Shown here in pieces: positions 8,804-16,616 of a stretch of DNA of 64,000 nucleotides. The stretch spans positions 461,352 to 525,351 of the forward strand of contig NZ_OEQB01000001.1 in NCBI RefSeq assembly GCF_900240295.1. The letters run 5' to 3'. The notes under the pieces were generated by a model. That model had not been told where the DNA came from. It was given only the letters and a program-made list of their open reading frames with translations, and searched no databases. Within the stretch, counting starts at the first letter, position 1. Every line of letters starts with the position of its first letter. Made by a program: the position numbers and the translations under genes. Source of the DNA: Megasphaera vaginalis (ex Bordigoni et al. 2020) (GTDB taxonomy: Bacteria > Bacillota > Negativicutes > Veillonellales > Megasphaeraceae).

Positions 8804-8962
8804 GAGAAACACCTCGTCAATAATGAATTGGAATCGCTGCAAGCCGTCCCGTCTTCCCGTACCGGCAGGATTTTCTTCCATTATACAGAACCAGTCGGAA
8901 AAAGTACACTCTCGCCGGTATTTTTTAAAGAATGCCGCGCCGTCGTTCTGCCGTTGCCGCAA

Positions 8963-9691
8963 TTATTGCTGACGGCTTTTGCCGGTCTGATAATCGATTT
9001 CAATGCCCGGCTGGTTGTTATAGACAAACACATTAAAGCAAATGCCTTCCCCCTTGTCTTCGACCGAATAGGCTTCCATCTGTACGCCGCCGGCCACGAG
9101 GTTATTGCCGGCAAAGATCGGCGTCACCCGGTAAAGGACGTGGTGCTTCGTTTCCTTCACATAGTCGGCCACCATATTCTCAAAAGGCAGCATGCCCGTC
9201 ACATTGAGGTATCTTGTACCGGTAATCAGATTTTTCGGATTGGCGTTCTCCGCCGCCAATTGATAGCCAATGAGATGACAGCGATTGTATAAGTATTTGC
9301 CATCGACGGAATCATACTTGACAGTCTGCCAGCCCGACGGTTTGACATTGCCGATGGCGCCGCGCTTTTCCGTCGGCATGATATCGATGCCGATATTGGC
9401 GTAAGCCGGACCGCATCGACCCAAACTGTCCAAGTCGCTGTACCGTTCAAAGGAAGTCGCCGTTATATCGGTCTGCGGAAAAGACGGCTGATTGCCGTTG
9501 AGTACGACGTAAGGCTTGCCGGCAAAAGCCGGTATGTCCGCCAAGTTGACAACGGCAGCAGTAGTAACGGCGGTCTCCTTGCTCGGTGACGTACTATGCT
9601 GCGCAGCCGCGTTGTCGCCCTGAGTGCCGCAGCCGACCAGCAGTAAGACCGCCATAAGCAGCAACACGACGCCTTGTAACCGTTTTTTCAT
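8963..9691 (-). CDS. Secreted or lipid-anchored DNA/RNA non-specific endonuclease (EndA-like)
   Basis: 242 aa. Residues 1-21 form a lipoprotein signal with lipobox LLVGC (Cys21), followed by a low-complexity Ala/Thr/Ser linker. The nuclease domain (about 60-235) has the family motif YNRCHLIGYQLAAENANPKNLITGTRYLN, abridged here to its key residues Arg-Cys-His and the later Asn in ANPKN, which form the beta-beta-alpha-metal site of DNA-entry nucleases. A role in nucleic-acid scavenging or DNA uptake is inferred. The start overlaps the stop of the upstream 135-aa gene by 4 bp. Confidence 0.88.
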   Translation of the reverse strand: MKKRLQGVVLLLMAVLLLVGCGTQGDNAAAQHSTSPSKETAVTTAAVVNLADIPAFAGKPYVVLNGNQPSFPQTDITATSFERYSDLDSLGRCGPAYANIGIDIMPTEKRGAIGNVKPSGWQTVKYDSVDGKYLYNRCHLIGYQLAAENANPKNLITGTRYLNVTGMLPFENMVADYVKETKHHVLYRVTPIFAGNNLVAGGVQMEAYSVEDKGEGICFNVFVYNNQPGIEIDYQTGKSRQQ

Positions 9692-10095
9692 CGAACATAC
9701 ACCTCTTCCGTAATCTTTTCATGCGACGAGCCGGCAAAATCAACGACAGATATACGTTTCCACGGACTCGCCAACGCTAAATCAAAAAACACATCGCCGG
9801 GATAGGCACGATTCCAGTGAAATAACATCACCTTTTCGATCTTTTCCGCGTAAGGCTGCAGCGCCTGATCTTCAACAAAACAATACTCTGCCGGCCCTGC
9901 TTGCTGCAAAAAATCTTCCGCTATTTGCAGCTGCGCTTGCTGCGCCGCGTCAAACTGCGCAGCCGAATAGGCGTTGAGCCAAAGACGGCCGGACGCTTTT
10001 GTCAACAAATGCTGCCGCAGCACACTGTCCTGACTTTGCCGGCGTCCGTTAAAAAGCAGTCCCAATGCCGTATCAACGGCAGCCATAACGATCAT
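9688..10095 (-). CDS. Conserved small protein paired with the nuclease
   Basis: 135-aa cytosolic protein that I do not recognise as an enzyme. It begins MIVMAAVDTALGLLFNGRRQS and contains GRLWLNAYSAAQF, a pattern I associate with a small Firmicute family often mislabelled in databases, and it ends SSHEKITEEVYVR. No membrane segment or signal. Its 4-bp overlap with the nuclease gene indicates coupled translation. A role as partner or inhibitor of the nuclease is possible but not shown. Confidence 0.7.
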   Translation of the reverse strand: MIVMAAVDTALGLLFNGRRQSQDSVLRQHLLTKASGRLWLNAYSAAQFDAAQQAQLQIAEDFLQQAGPAEYCFVEDQALQPYAEKIEKVMLFHWNRAYPGDVFFDLALASPWKRISVVDFAGSSHEKITEEVYVR

Positions 10096-10159
10096 CGTAA
10101 ACGCTCCCTTCCCTCTTTTTCTGCTGTAAGCATACCACGTTCCCGGCCGGCCTTAAAAA

Positions 10160-10194
10160 GCACATTACCGACCAGAAAGCTGCCGATAATGTGC
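10160..10194 (-). terminator. Terminator of the WG-repeat gene
   Basis: Stem GCACATTA / TAATGTGC extended by inner pairs, followed by UUUUUA in the minus-strand transcript. Confidence 0.85.
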
Positions 10195-10200
10195 GTATCA

Positions 10201-10882
10201 TTAAACTAAATCCAAATCGTCATACTGCGGCTGAACCAGCCAACGGCCTTGGCCGTCCACGACGCCCCAAAGCTTGCCGACTTGGACGGGACTTACGCCG
10301 TTGCGGAAATTCTTCACCTTCGTAATCGTTCCTGCCGGAGCCGTAAAGAGAACCTGTCCGTTTTGGTCGATAATCGCATAATTTTTCTTTTCATCGAAAC
10401 GCCACGTCCGATTTTCTACGCCGAAGGGCATGACCGTTATCCCTTTCGCTACTGTATTGACGCTTTCGCCCGTCGTTTCATCGACAAGATATCGCGTTTC
10501 CCCTCGCTGCAAGAGCATCCGTTCGGAGCCCAAAAATGTGATCGCATCGTAGGCGAAAGGCGCGACTTGGGCGCCGTCGACCATACTGAAGACGCCGTAT
10601 TTTCCGTTGCCCTTGTCTTTCAGCGAAACGAGCCCGCCCAAGTCATCGAGTGTTCCCTGATCGATGACATAATCAGCCGGCCCGATGAGAGCTTGTCCCT
10701 GTCGATTGACAAAGGAAAGCTTGCCCTTATTTTTGACAAAGGTGCCGAAGGCTGTCATCGGATAGACTTCGTCGAGTTTGCTGTCGATGACGATATGTCC
10801 CTGCCGGTCGATATAACCGCGTTTGACGCCATCATAGGTCAGGCCGCCATAGAGGCCGGGATCGTAGCCTGATTGAAAGAAC
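10201..10882 (-). pseudogene. WG-repeat protein, C-terminal part after a frameshift
   Basis: C-terminal half of a WG-repeat protein, in a different frame from its N-terminal half at 10839-11726. It resumes with GYDPGLYGGLTYDGVKRGYI and carries further repeats such as KNKGKLSFVNRQGQ, KYGVFSMVDGAQ and GKLWGVVDGQGRWLVQPQYDD, then stops before a terminator. The frame can stay open further upstream (to about 10914), but those codons are the shifted reading of the N-terminal half. No ribosome-binding site supports independent translation. Confidence 0.75.
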
Positions 10883-11726
10883 TGCCAATGACGACTCCCA
10901 ACAGCGAGCCCCAATTAAAGCCTTGTACGTGCCGTCTGTATTCGGCCAAGCCGTTATCAAAAGCATACAGTTCATCGTACGGCGCAACAAAGACTTCCGC
11001 CCCGCTGCGATCGATGGCGACTTTCTTGCCTGCTTGATTCTTAACGAAGGCCAAGCCTTCACTGAAGCCCGTATATACCTCTTTATACGCCGGTGCAATG
11101 ACGACGTTGCCGCTGCGGTCTAAAAAGCCGTATTTCCCTTTATCTTTGAAAGGCAGCAAGACATCGGCTTCATCGCTTGGCGCCGTTGTCGCTGTCACTG
11201 TCGCCGTCTCGGGTAGAGGTCGCCCCTGTTTATCGACAAACGTCCAGTCCTTCTTTTCCTTTGCCAAAAAGATGCCGCCTTGATCATAGGCCAATTCTTT
11301 ATACTGCGGCACAATCAATGTCTGCCCGTTCGTGCCGATAAGGCCCCACTTTCCTTTAACCTTGACTCTGGCTAAGACGCCGTCTTTGTAATTGCGGTCA
11401 TACTCCTGGCGGATCTTTTCCGGCAGGGAAGACGCTGCGTAAGGAATTTGATGCAGTTTCATCTGCGGCAAGTAGGGCGCAGTGAGTTTGCCGGCTTCTT
11501 GACTGACCCGTTCCTCGCCGATCGTCTTCGTCATCGACACCGTCGACTGCACCGCGCTGTCCTGACGCTTATACGAAGTCGTTTCGGACGACACCGTCTG
11601 TGAGGACACTTCATGATGTTCATGACTATACAGATCGGCCGGTTCTGCCGCCTGCACACCTGAGTACGCGACAGCGCCGAACAGGCTGAGGGCTACTGCC
11701 AGCGATAGATATCGTTTGGTTTTCAT
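10839..11726 (-). CDS. WG-repeat exported protein, N-terminal part (frameshifted gene)
   Basis: Starts MKTKRYLSLAVALSLFGAV with a clear signal peptide (cleavage near AxA at about residues 24-26) and a GAGG site 9 nt upstream. After a Ser/Thr-rich region come WG-type repeats: VKGKWGLIGTNGQTLIVPQY and KGKYGFLDRSGNVVIAPAY. The frame runs through FNWGSLLGVVIGSSFNQ and then ends in 9 off-frame residues. The C-terminal half continues in the -1-shifted frame, consistent with loss of one G near 10875-10880. Function of WG-repeat proteins is not known; these are extracytoplasmic beta repeats. Confidence 0.8.
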   Translation of the reverse strand: MKTKRYLSLAVALSLFGAVAYSGVQAAEPADLYSHEHHEVSSQTVSSETTSYKRQDSAVQSTVSMTKTIGEERVSQEAGKLTAPYLPQMKLHQIPYAASSLPEKIRQEYDRNYKDGVLARVKVKGKWGLIGTNGQTLIVPQYKELAYDQGGIFLAKEKKDWTFVDKQGRPLPETATVTATTAPSDEADVLLPFKDKGKYGFLDRSGNVVIAPAYKEVYTGFSEGLAFVKNQAGKKVAIDRSGAEVFVAPYDELYAFDNGLAEYRRHVQGFNWGSLLGVVIGSSFNQATIPASMAA

Positions 11727-11823
11727 TCCCAAATACCTCTTTCTCATTCATTTTCATTGATTGCCATTGATAAGCAATGAATATAATTTTATTATATCAA
11801 TAAATCGGGAAAACGCATAGAAA

Positions 11824-11858
11824 AAAGCATTCTTCATGAACTCATGAAGAATGCTTTT
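11824..11858 (-). terminator. Terminator of the 144-aa exported protein gene
   Basis: Perfect 16-bp stem (AAAGCATTCTTCATGA and complement) with a 2-nt nominal loop and U-run on the minus strand. Confidence 0.9.
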
Positions 11859-11888
11859 GCGTGCATACACCAGATCAGCCTTCTGTCC

Positions 11889-12323
11889 TTACAGCTTGAT
11901 ATCGATAATGGCGGAGACGCCGACGCCTTGAATGCGGCTGGCTCCGGACGGATTGACGTTGTCGACGGGAACCAGTCCTTTGACTCTGGCAATGCCGTTA
12001 AAGCTGGCTTCCAGCTGGGCCACGGCCTTGACCTGATCGACCTCTTCCGTCGGCCCCGTCACCTGCGCCGCGCCGACATAGCCGCTGGTGCCGATACTGA
12101 CAATAGGCACGACTTTTGTGGCATACGTCGTACTCAGATTGTTTTGCCGCAACAGATTATTCAAAAACGTATTGATCTGTGAACCATATTTATCTACAAC
12201 AAAAGATATACCGCCGAGCTTCAGCAGACTGCCGAGACTGAAAGCCTGTGACGTCATGACCGATCCGGCAGAAAAACTGCACACCGATAAAGCAACTGCA
12301 GCTACAATCAATTTCTTTTTCAT
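11889..12323 (-). CDS. Exported hypothetical protein
   Basis: 144 aa with a signal peptide MKKKLIVAAVALSVCSFSAG (cleavage likely after SQA). The mature part begins FSLGSLLKLGGISFVVDKYG and contains KVVPIVSIGTSGYVGAAQV and GLVPVDNVNPSGASRIQGVG. I recognise no domain. The start is one of two adjacent ATG codons (12326 or 12323); GGGAGG favours the second by spacing. Single-gene unit with a strong terminator. Confidence 0.75.
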   Translation of the reverse strand: MKKKLIVAAVALSVCSFSAGSVMTSQAFSLGSLLKLGGISFVVDKYGSQINTFLNNLLRQNNLSTTYATKVVPIVSIGTSGYVGAAQVTGPTEEVDQVKAVAQLEASFNGIARVKGLVPVDNVNPSGASRIQGVGVSAIIDIKL

Positions 12324-12481
12324 CATGAACACCTCCCGTATTCTCGTAATGACGATATTATTATACCAAAAAAAGCGGTTGTCCGTCTCATCGTTTGCGC
12401 ACGTTGAAAAGAAATTGTGCGAAAACGCACTTGATACCGCAGTTTTTATCACAAAACGCGAACAAAACCGTAACCAAACCG

Positions 12482-12832
12482 TTACAACTCCGTCCACAAG
12501 ACGGCCTGCAGATCGACGCAGCCGTTACCCTTGAAAGGCACGCCTTCCGCGGCTAACAGCTGCCGCTGACCGGACCACGTAGGCGCGAGGCGTCCGGCGT
12601 GATTGACGACGCGATGACAGGGATAGGCTCCGTAAAAGGCGCTCCGGCTCAGGACTTTACCGACCAAACGGGCATTGTGCTCCCTGCCGATGAGACGGGC
12701 AATCTGCCCGTATGTCGCCACCTTTCCCGGCGGAATCTCGGCAACGACGGCTAATATCTCATAAACAAGGTCATCAGTAAGCACTGTTTCCTTCTTTTTT
12801 CCCATGTCGAAAGCTGCCGCATATCGCCGCAT
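12482..12832 (-). CDS. MGMT-family DNA alkyltransferase-like protein
   Basis: About 116 aa, only the DNA-binding/active-site domain of O6-methylguanine-DNA methyltransferases. Motifs: IPPGKVATYGQIARLIG (winged helix) and the active-site YPCHRVV with the acceptor Cys kept, so it is not a Trp-type ATL. The end APTWSGQRQLLAAEGVPF resembles the YbaZ/ATL group. The start is uncertain: an ATG at 12832 with AGGTG 9 nt upstream is used; a GTG at 12883 directly after the stop of the decayed upstream gene and an ATG at 12805 (MGKKKETVL) are possible. Confidence 0.8.
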   Translation of the reverse strand: MRRYAAAFDMGKKKETVLTDDLVYEILAVVAEIPPGKVATYGQIARLIGREHNARLVGKVLSRSAFYGAYPCHRVVNHAGRLAPTWSGQRQLLAAEGVPFKGNGCVDLQAVLWTEL

Positions 12833-12883
12833 TCTTCGTTTCACCTGTCCTTTCAAACACTGCAATACCTGCCGCTCCGCCAC

Positions 12884-13444
12884 TTACGGCAGCTGACCGA
12901 AACGGACCGGCTGCTGCGGCACATCGGGAGAGCCGATTTCTTTGTCCATCCAAATCATATCATACCAGTGATCAAGCTTGTAAGCGCAGCGATGAAATCT
13001 GCCGTCCTGCACAAAACCGGGATGAGCAGGGAGCTGCATACTGTTGCGTGTCAACCAGGCATCCGCTTCCACCGGCTATGTAAAGCAGGCATACAGATTC
13101 CGTATCCCCATAGACTGCAGTCTGTCTGCAAGCGCCGTATACAGAAAACGGGCAAGCCCACTTTCTGCCGGGACCGATCCAGATAGCTGCGCACTGCACA
13201 GAACCAATCGTAAGCCGCCCGACCGGCAAAAGGACTGGCGCAGGCATAACCGTCATCCTATCGCCGCAGCCCAGGACGAGATAAGGATATCGCCACGGTG
13301 TCTGCGCAATCCGCCGCTCGAACTCCGCTTCTCTCAGCACATCGTATTCGAAGGTGATCGCCGTTCGCTCCATATAACAGGTATCGCCCGTATAGCCGCC
13401 GCATCTGCCGCCGGCGCCGTTCTGATATACGGTTCCGTTGCCAT
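12884..13444 (-). pseudogene. Decayed GNAT N-acetyltransferase (phosphinothricin/methionine-sulfoximine type)
   Basis: Pieces of one acetyltransferase lie in different frames. In order: MATEPYIRTAPAADAAAIRA, then a shift, ERTAITFEYDVLREAEFE and RYPYLVLGCGDR, a second shift, GYACASPFAGRAAYDW, a third shift, ARFLYTALADRLQSMGIRNL, a TAG inside YACFT*PVEADAWLTRNSM, and finally FVQDGRFHRCAYKLDHWYDM. At least three frameshifts and one stop make a functional product implausible. The intact family acetylates small amines such as methionine sulfoximine. Sequencing error cannot explain all lesions easily. Confidence 0.8.
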
Positions 13445-13700
13445 GTTCTGCTTCTCTCTGTATATGCTCCCGCCATCTCCCGTCTTTTAAGTGGCCAATT
13501 GATCATCGTTCCCTTTGCCGCTCCCGTGTTTGCAGGAACACATCGCGTGCTGTCTCTGCCGGCAGCGATTACAGCGCGCAGCAAGGGGCGCTTCCTTCTT
13601 AAGCTACAATAAAAAACAAGGCGACGCAACGGTATCGGTAACGCCTGTATCGCAGTTCCCGCCACTGGCCTGAAAGGGAAAACGATTGCGGCACCGTATC
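13445..13700. other. Unassigned intergenic stretch
   Basis: No reading frame with family resemblance on either strand. It lies directly upstream of the decayed acetyltransferase and may include its former promoter or a further remnant. Confidence 0.5.
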
Positions 13701-13708
13701 CGTCACTT

Positions 13709-13743
13709 AAAACAGGGCATACCGCCAACGGTACGCCCTGTTT
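13709..13743 (-). terminator. Terminator downstream of the enoyl-CoA hydratase unit
   Basis: Stem AAACAGGGCGTACCG / CGGTATGCCCTGTTT with one wobble and a 4-nt loop; it ends the minus-strand unit that includes the possible 46-aa ORF at 13769-13909. Confidence 0.85.
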
Positions 13744-13768
13744 GCTCATCCTGTCTGAAACGGCAAGA

Positions 13769-13909
13769 CTACATCATACTGCCGTCCGTATCGGGAACGA
13801 AGAAATCCGCTGCCGGGCAGAAACGACTGTCTTCGACAATATACTTCGGAACCGATTCGCGCAGTACCAATCCGTCCGAGGTAATAGCAACGCAACGCCG
13901 CTCCGGCAT
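13769..13909 (-). CDS. Possible 46-aa protein downstream of enoyl-CoA hydratase
   Basis: A short frame begins MPERRCVAITSDGLVLRESV and ends FFVPDTDGSMM. It is in frame with the preceding hydratase gene after its stop, with 30 bp between stop and this ATG, and lies before the shared terminator. Codon use looks like neighbouring genes, which favours real coding over chance. The ribosome-binding site is weak (GTAAGG well upstream). It could be a real small protein or the tail of a longer ancestral gene. No family recognised. Confidence 0.4.
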   Translation of the reverse strand: MPERRCVAITSDGLVLRESVPKYIVEDSRFCPAADFFVPDTDGSMM

Positions 13910-13942
13910 GATATCGATTACCCACGCCTTACCGACTTCAGC

Positions 13943-14737
13943 CTATTTTCCGGTGAACTGCGCCTGTCTCTTTTCCATAAAAGCTTTACAGCCCTCTTGG
14001 AAATCCAGAGAAGCGGCGCACTCACGCTGCGTCGGCACCTCCGTTTCGTCGAGCCACTGCTGATAATCGGCATATACCGCCGCATAGATCTGTTTCTTGA
14101 TGTTCTTGTACGCGATTAACGGTCCTGCGGCGATCTTGGCGGCGAATTTCATCGTTTCCCCATCCAATTCGGCAACAGATGTCACCTTGCAGGCCAATCC
14201 CAAATCTCTGGCTTCTTCCGCCCCTACCGGCCGCCCCGTAGCGGCCAGTTCCATCGTCCGGGACGCGCCGATCATCTTGGACAGCAAGTAGGTCGCCCCC
14301 GTATCGGGAACCAGCCCCAAATTGACAAAAGCGAGAATAAACTTGGCATTATCGGCGCAAATCAGGAAGTCACCGCCGAGGGCCAGGCTCACGCCGGCAC
14401 CGGCAGCCGCACCGCTGACAGAAGTAATAACGATCTTGCTCATCCGTTTCATCCAGTCGGCCACATCGCCAACCTTACTGATCAGCCCGTCCATATTAAC
14501 TTCGCCGCCGGCCTGTATGAGCTGGTAAAAATAGCCGATGTCACCGCCGGCGGAAAAAGCCTTTTCCTGACCTTTCAGCACAACCGCTCCGACTTGCGGA
14601 TCACGCTCTGCCGCTTCAAGCGCAGACATGAGTTCTGCAGCCATTTGTTCGTCAATGGCATTGAGATTTTTCATGTAATTCATCGTAATAACGGCAACGC
14701 CCCGATCCACCGAATAAACGAGTTTCTGCAATTCCAT
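13943..14737 (-). CDS. Enoyl-CoA hydratase/isomerase family protein
   Basis: 264-aa crotonase-fold enzyme acting on an acyl-CoA. Seen: EKAFSAGGDIGYF (CoA and oxyanion hole, residues about 60-72), SVSGAAAGAGVSLALGGDF (second oxyanion Gly) and VNLGLVPDTGATYLLSK. The usual hydratase Glu after P is Asp in PDTG, so isomerase- or dehydratase-like chemistry is possible. The ATG preceded by GGGAGG at 7 nt is chosen over one 3 nt upstream. A strong promoter lies at 14791-14819. Confidence 0.88.
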   Translation of the reverse strand: MELQKLVYSVDRGVAVITMNYMKNLNAIDEQMAAELMSALEAAERDPQVGAVVLKGQEKAFSAGGDIGYFYQLIQAGGEVNMDGLISKVGDVADWMKRMSKIVITSVSGAAAGAGVSLALGGDFLICADNAKFILAFVNLGLVPDTGATYLLSKMIGASRTMELAATGRPVGAEEARDLGLACKVTSVAELDGETMKFAAKIAAGPLIAYKNIKKQIYAAVYADYQQWLDETEVPTQRECAASLDFQEGCKAFMEKRQAQFTGK

Positions 14738-14790
14738 CATGATCCCTCCCAAGCATATCCGCACAAAAATCACTGTATTTGTATATTTTC

Positions 14791-14819
14791 AGTATAAAAC
14801 AAATCTTTTTCTGTGACAA
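14791..14819 (-). promoter_or_regulatory. Promoter of the enoyl-CoA hydratase gene
   Basis: TTGTCA-N17-TATACT on the minus strand, about 55-80 bp ahead of the start codon. Confidence 0.75.
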
Positions 14820-14970
14820 CGGGAATATATCCATTGCATTATTTTTATATTGCATCATCATCTATTTTTATCTGTCACTCAACCGCCTGTCGGTACCTGT
14901 TCGCAACATTTTAATCGGTCCCCGATTTCGAAAGCTGCGTTACCGACCCCAAATCCGTCCCAGCGTCATT

Positions 14971-15246
14971 TTACAGATAAAGGAACAGCACGACAAGCGC
15001 ACCGTGTACCATCAGCAAAAACGGAACGCCGTATGCGAACGTGAAGTGCCGTGTCTTGTGGCGGAACAGGTTCATCGCCAGGAGCGCCCCGACACTGCCG
15101 CCAAGTGCCGCCGTCCCTAAAAGCAAGAACTCCGACAAACGCCAGCGATGCCGTACGGCGCAGTACTTGTCCCAACCGTAAAGGCAGAAAGTTAGAATAT
15201 TAATAGCCATAAAGCCATATATAAAGAATCTACTCATATCCATCAT
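14971..15246 (-). CDS. DUF1294 family membrane protein
   Basis: About 91 aa with two to three membrane helices. The pattern INILTFCLYGWDKYCAVRHR, then RLSEFLLLGTAALGGSVGALL, AMNLFRHKT and a final hydrophobic segment is characteristic of DUF1294. Function unknown. Start uncertain among several ATG codons; the one with GGGAG at 7 nt is used, and a start at 15279 is also open. Confidence 0.8.
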   Translation of the reverse strand: MMDMSRFFIYGFMAINILTFCLYGWDKYCAVRHRWRLSEFLLLGTAALGGSVGALLAMNLFRHKTRHFTFAYGVPFLLMVHGALVVLFLYL

Positions 15247-15508
15247 TCCCATGCTCCCATTTACCTGATCATACGGCACATTTCTTATCTGCCTGCCTTT
15301 TTATCATTATAATCCCGCCGTTGTCTTGATTCAACAGGATGGAAATGACGTTACTACAGCTCCTCATCCGAAAGCCTTTCTCTCCCCTGTCTTCTGTCGG
15401 TAATTCCCGCGCTTTTATCTGCCTCTTCATTGACTGCGTTCGACTGGTAACGAAAACGATCTCACCGGTATAAAAAGAAGCGCTGTGAAAACGCGCCGCA
15501 AGGTCTAT

Positions 15509-15527
15509 CCCATATCCCCCCTATGGG
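15509..15527 (+). promoter_or_regulatory. Candidate operator upstream of cbiM
   Basis: Inverted repeat CCCATA-N7-TATGGG, 24 bp upstream of the probable -10 and adjacent to where the -35 would lie. A metal-responsive regulator is a reasonable guess; the sequence does not match the classical NikR site. Confidence 0.45.
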
Positions 15528-15551
15528 CTTAAATTTATCTGTCGTTTCCAG

Positions 15552-15557
15552 TACAAT
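15552..15557 (+). promoter_or_regulatory. Likely -10 box of the cbiMQO operon
   Basis: TACAAT located 44 bp before cbiM; the -35 is poor (TTAAAT at 17 bp), as for an activated or tightly controlled promoter. Confidence 0.5.
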
Positions 15558-15595
15558 TAAGTGTAAGTTTATTTTGCAAGAAAAGAGGCTGAACC

Positions 15596-16603
15596 ATGCA
15601 TATTCCGGAAAACTATCTAAGCCCTTCCACCTGTGGTATCTTTGACGCGTTGATGGTCCCTGTCTGGCTCATTTCCGTCAGAAAGGTACGCGAAGACATT
15701 CCTCGTGAAAAACTGCCGCTTTTGGGCATTGCTGCAGCCCTCTCCTTCCTGAGTATGATGATCAACATTCCTCTGCCGGGCGGTACGACGGGACACGCCG
15801 TAGGCGGCACATTGATTGCTATTCTCTTCGGCCCTTACGCAGCCTGCCTCGCCATCAGCATTGCGCTGTTCATACAGGCCTTATTCTTCGGTGACGGAGG
15901 CATACTGGCTTTCGGAGCAAATTGCTTTAATATGGCCTTCATTTTACCTTTCATCGGTTATTTTACCTATGACAAGTTAAAAAAGAAAATTCCCGCCGGC
16001 CTTGCCGCATCTATCGCCGCCTATATCGGGATCAATGCCGCAGCCTTATTGGCCGCTGTGGAATTCGGCATCCAGCCGCTGCTGTTTACAGACGGAGCCG
16101 GACAAGCCCTTTATTGCCCATACCCTCTCCAAATCTCCGTCCCGGCGATGATGCTCGGACATCTGACTCTTTTCGGTTTAGCCGAGGCCATATTTACAAC
16201 GGCTGTCCTATCTTACATCCGCAAAACTTCACCAAATCTGTTCACGCTGAATGGCCCGAGCCGTTCCGACAAATCCGTGTTGGCTCTTCTGGGAGCGCTG
16301 ATCCTGGCTACGCCCTTAGGACTGCTGTCCGCCGGTACGGCCTGGGGCGAATGGGCTCCTGAAGAATTGGCCGACACGACATACTTTGGCACGGCCTTGG
16401 GCTATACGCCGTCAGGTATGGAAAACGGTTTTTCCTTTACTTCCTTCCTGCCCGATTACACCGTTGCCGGTCTCCCCGACGAACTCGGTTATATGCTGTC
16501 CGCCGTAATTGGGACAGCGCTGCTCATGATTATCTTTAAACTCGTCCCTACTTTTATGCCGCCGCGCGCCCATGCCAAGACGACGGTTCACCGCGACAGC
16601 TGA
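15596..16603 (+). CDS. cbiM: ECF-type cobalt/nickel transporter substrate-binding component CbiM (NikMN-like)
   Basis: 335-aa membrane protein. It begins MHIPENYLSP, in which Met1-His2 and nearby residues form the metal site of CbiM/NikM S-components. Six or so helices follow, with GHAVGGTLIAILFGPYAA and FGANCFNMAFILPF, and a C-terminal extension containing SFLPDYTVAGLPDELGYMLS and one more helix, resembling the fused N/PDGLE-like domain. Metal choice (Co or Ni) cannot be read; several corrinoid genes nearby favour cobalt. Good AGAGG site. Confidence 0.92.
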   Translation: MHIPENYLSPSTCGIFDALMVPVWLISVRKVREDIPREKLPLLGIAAALSFLSMMINIPLPGGTTGHAVGGTLIAILFGPYAACLAISIALFIQALFFGDGGILAFGANCFNMAFILPFIGYFTYDKLKKKIPAGLAASIAAYIGINAAALLAAVEFGIQPLLFTDGAGQALYCPYPLQISVPAMMLGHLTLFGLAEAIFTTAVLSYIRKTSPNLFTLNGPSRSDKSVLALLGALILATPLGLLSAGTAWGEWAPEELADTTYFGTALGYTPSGMENGFSFTSFLPDYTVAGLPDELGYMLSAVIGTALLMIIFKLVPTFMPPRAHAKTTVHRDS

Positions 16604-16616
16604 GGAGGTCATGACC

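Larger units (their letters stand above)
15247..15595. other. Intergenic region ahead of cbiM
   Basis: About 350 bp without a gene. It holds an inverted repeat and a -10 box near its right end (annotated separately). I looked for a cobalamin or nickel/cobalt riboswitch and see none of the conserved boxes. Confidence 0.6.

Noticed and set aside
10839..10914. Programmed frameshift in the WG-repeat gene
   Set aside because: No slippery heptamer, no stimulatory structure seen; a plain one-base loss explains it.
13258..13749. Minus-strand frame of 163 codons upstream of the decayed acetyltransferase
   Set aside because: It crosses the terminator at 13709-13743 and overlaps several frames of the pseudogene; composition Arg-rich and unlike a protein.
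15280..15595. Cobalamin or nickel/cobalt riboswitch before cbiM
   Set aside because: No B12 box or other conserved riboswitch segment is present; only the short palindrome and -10 are supported.
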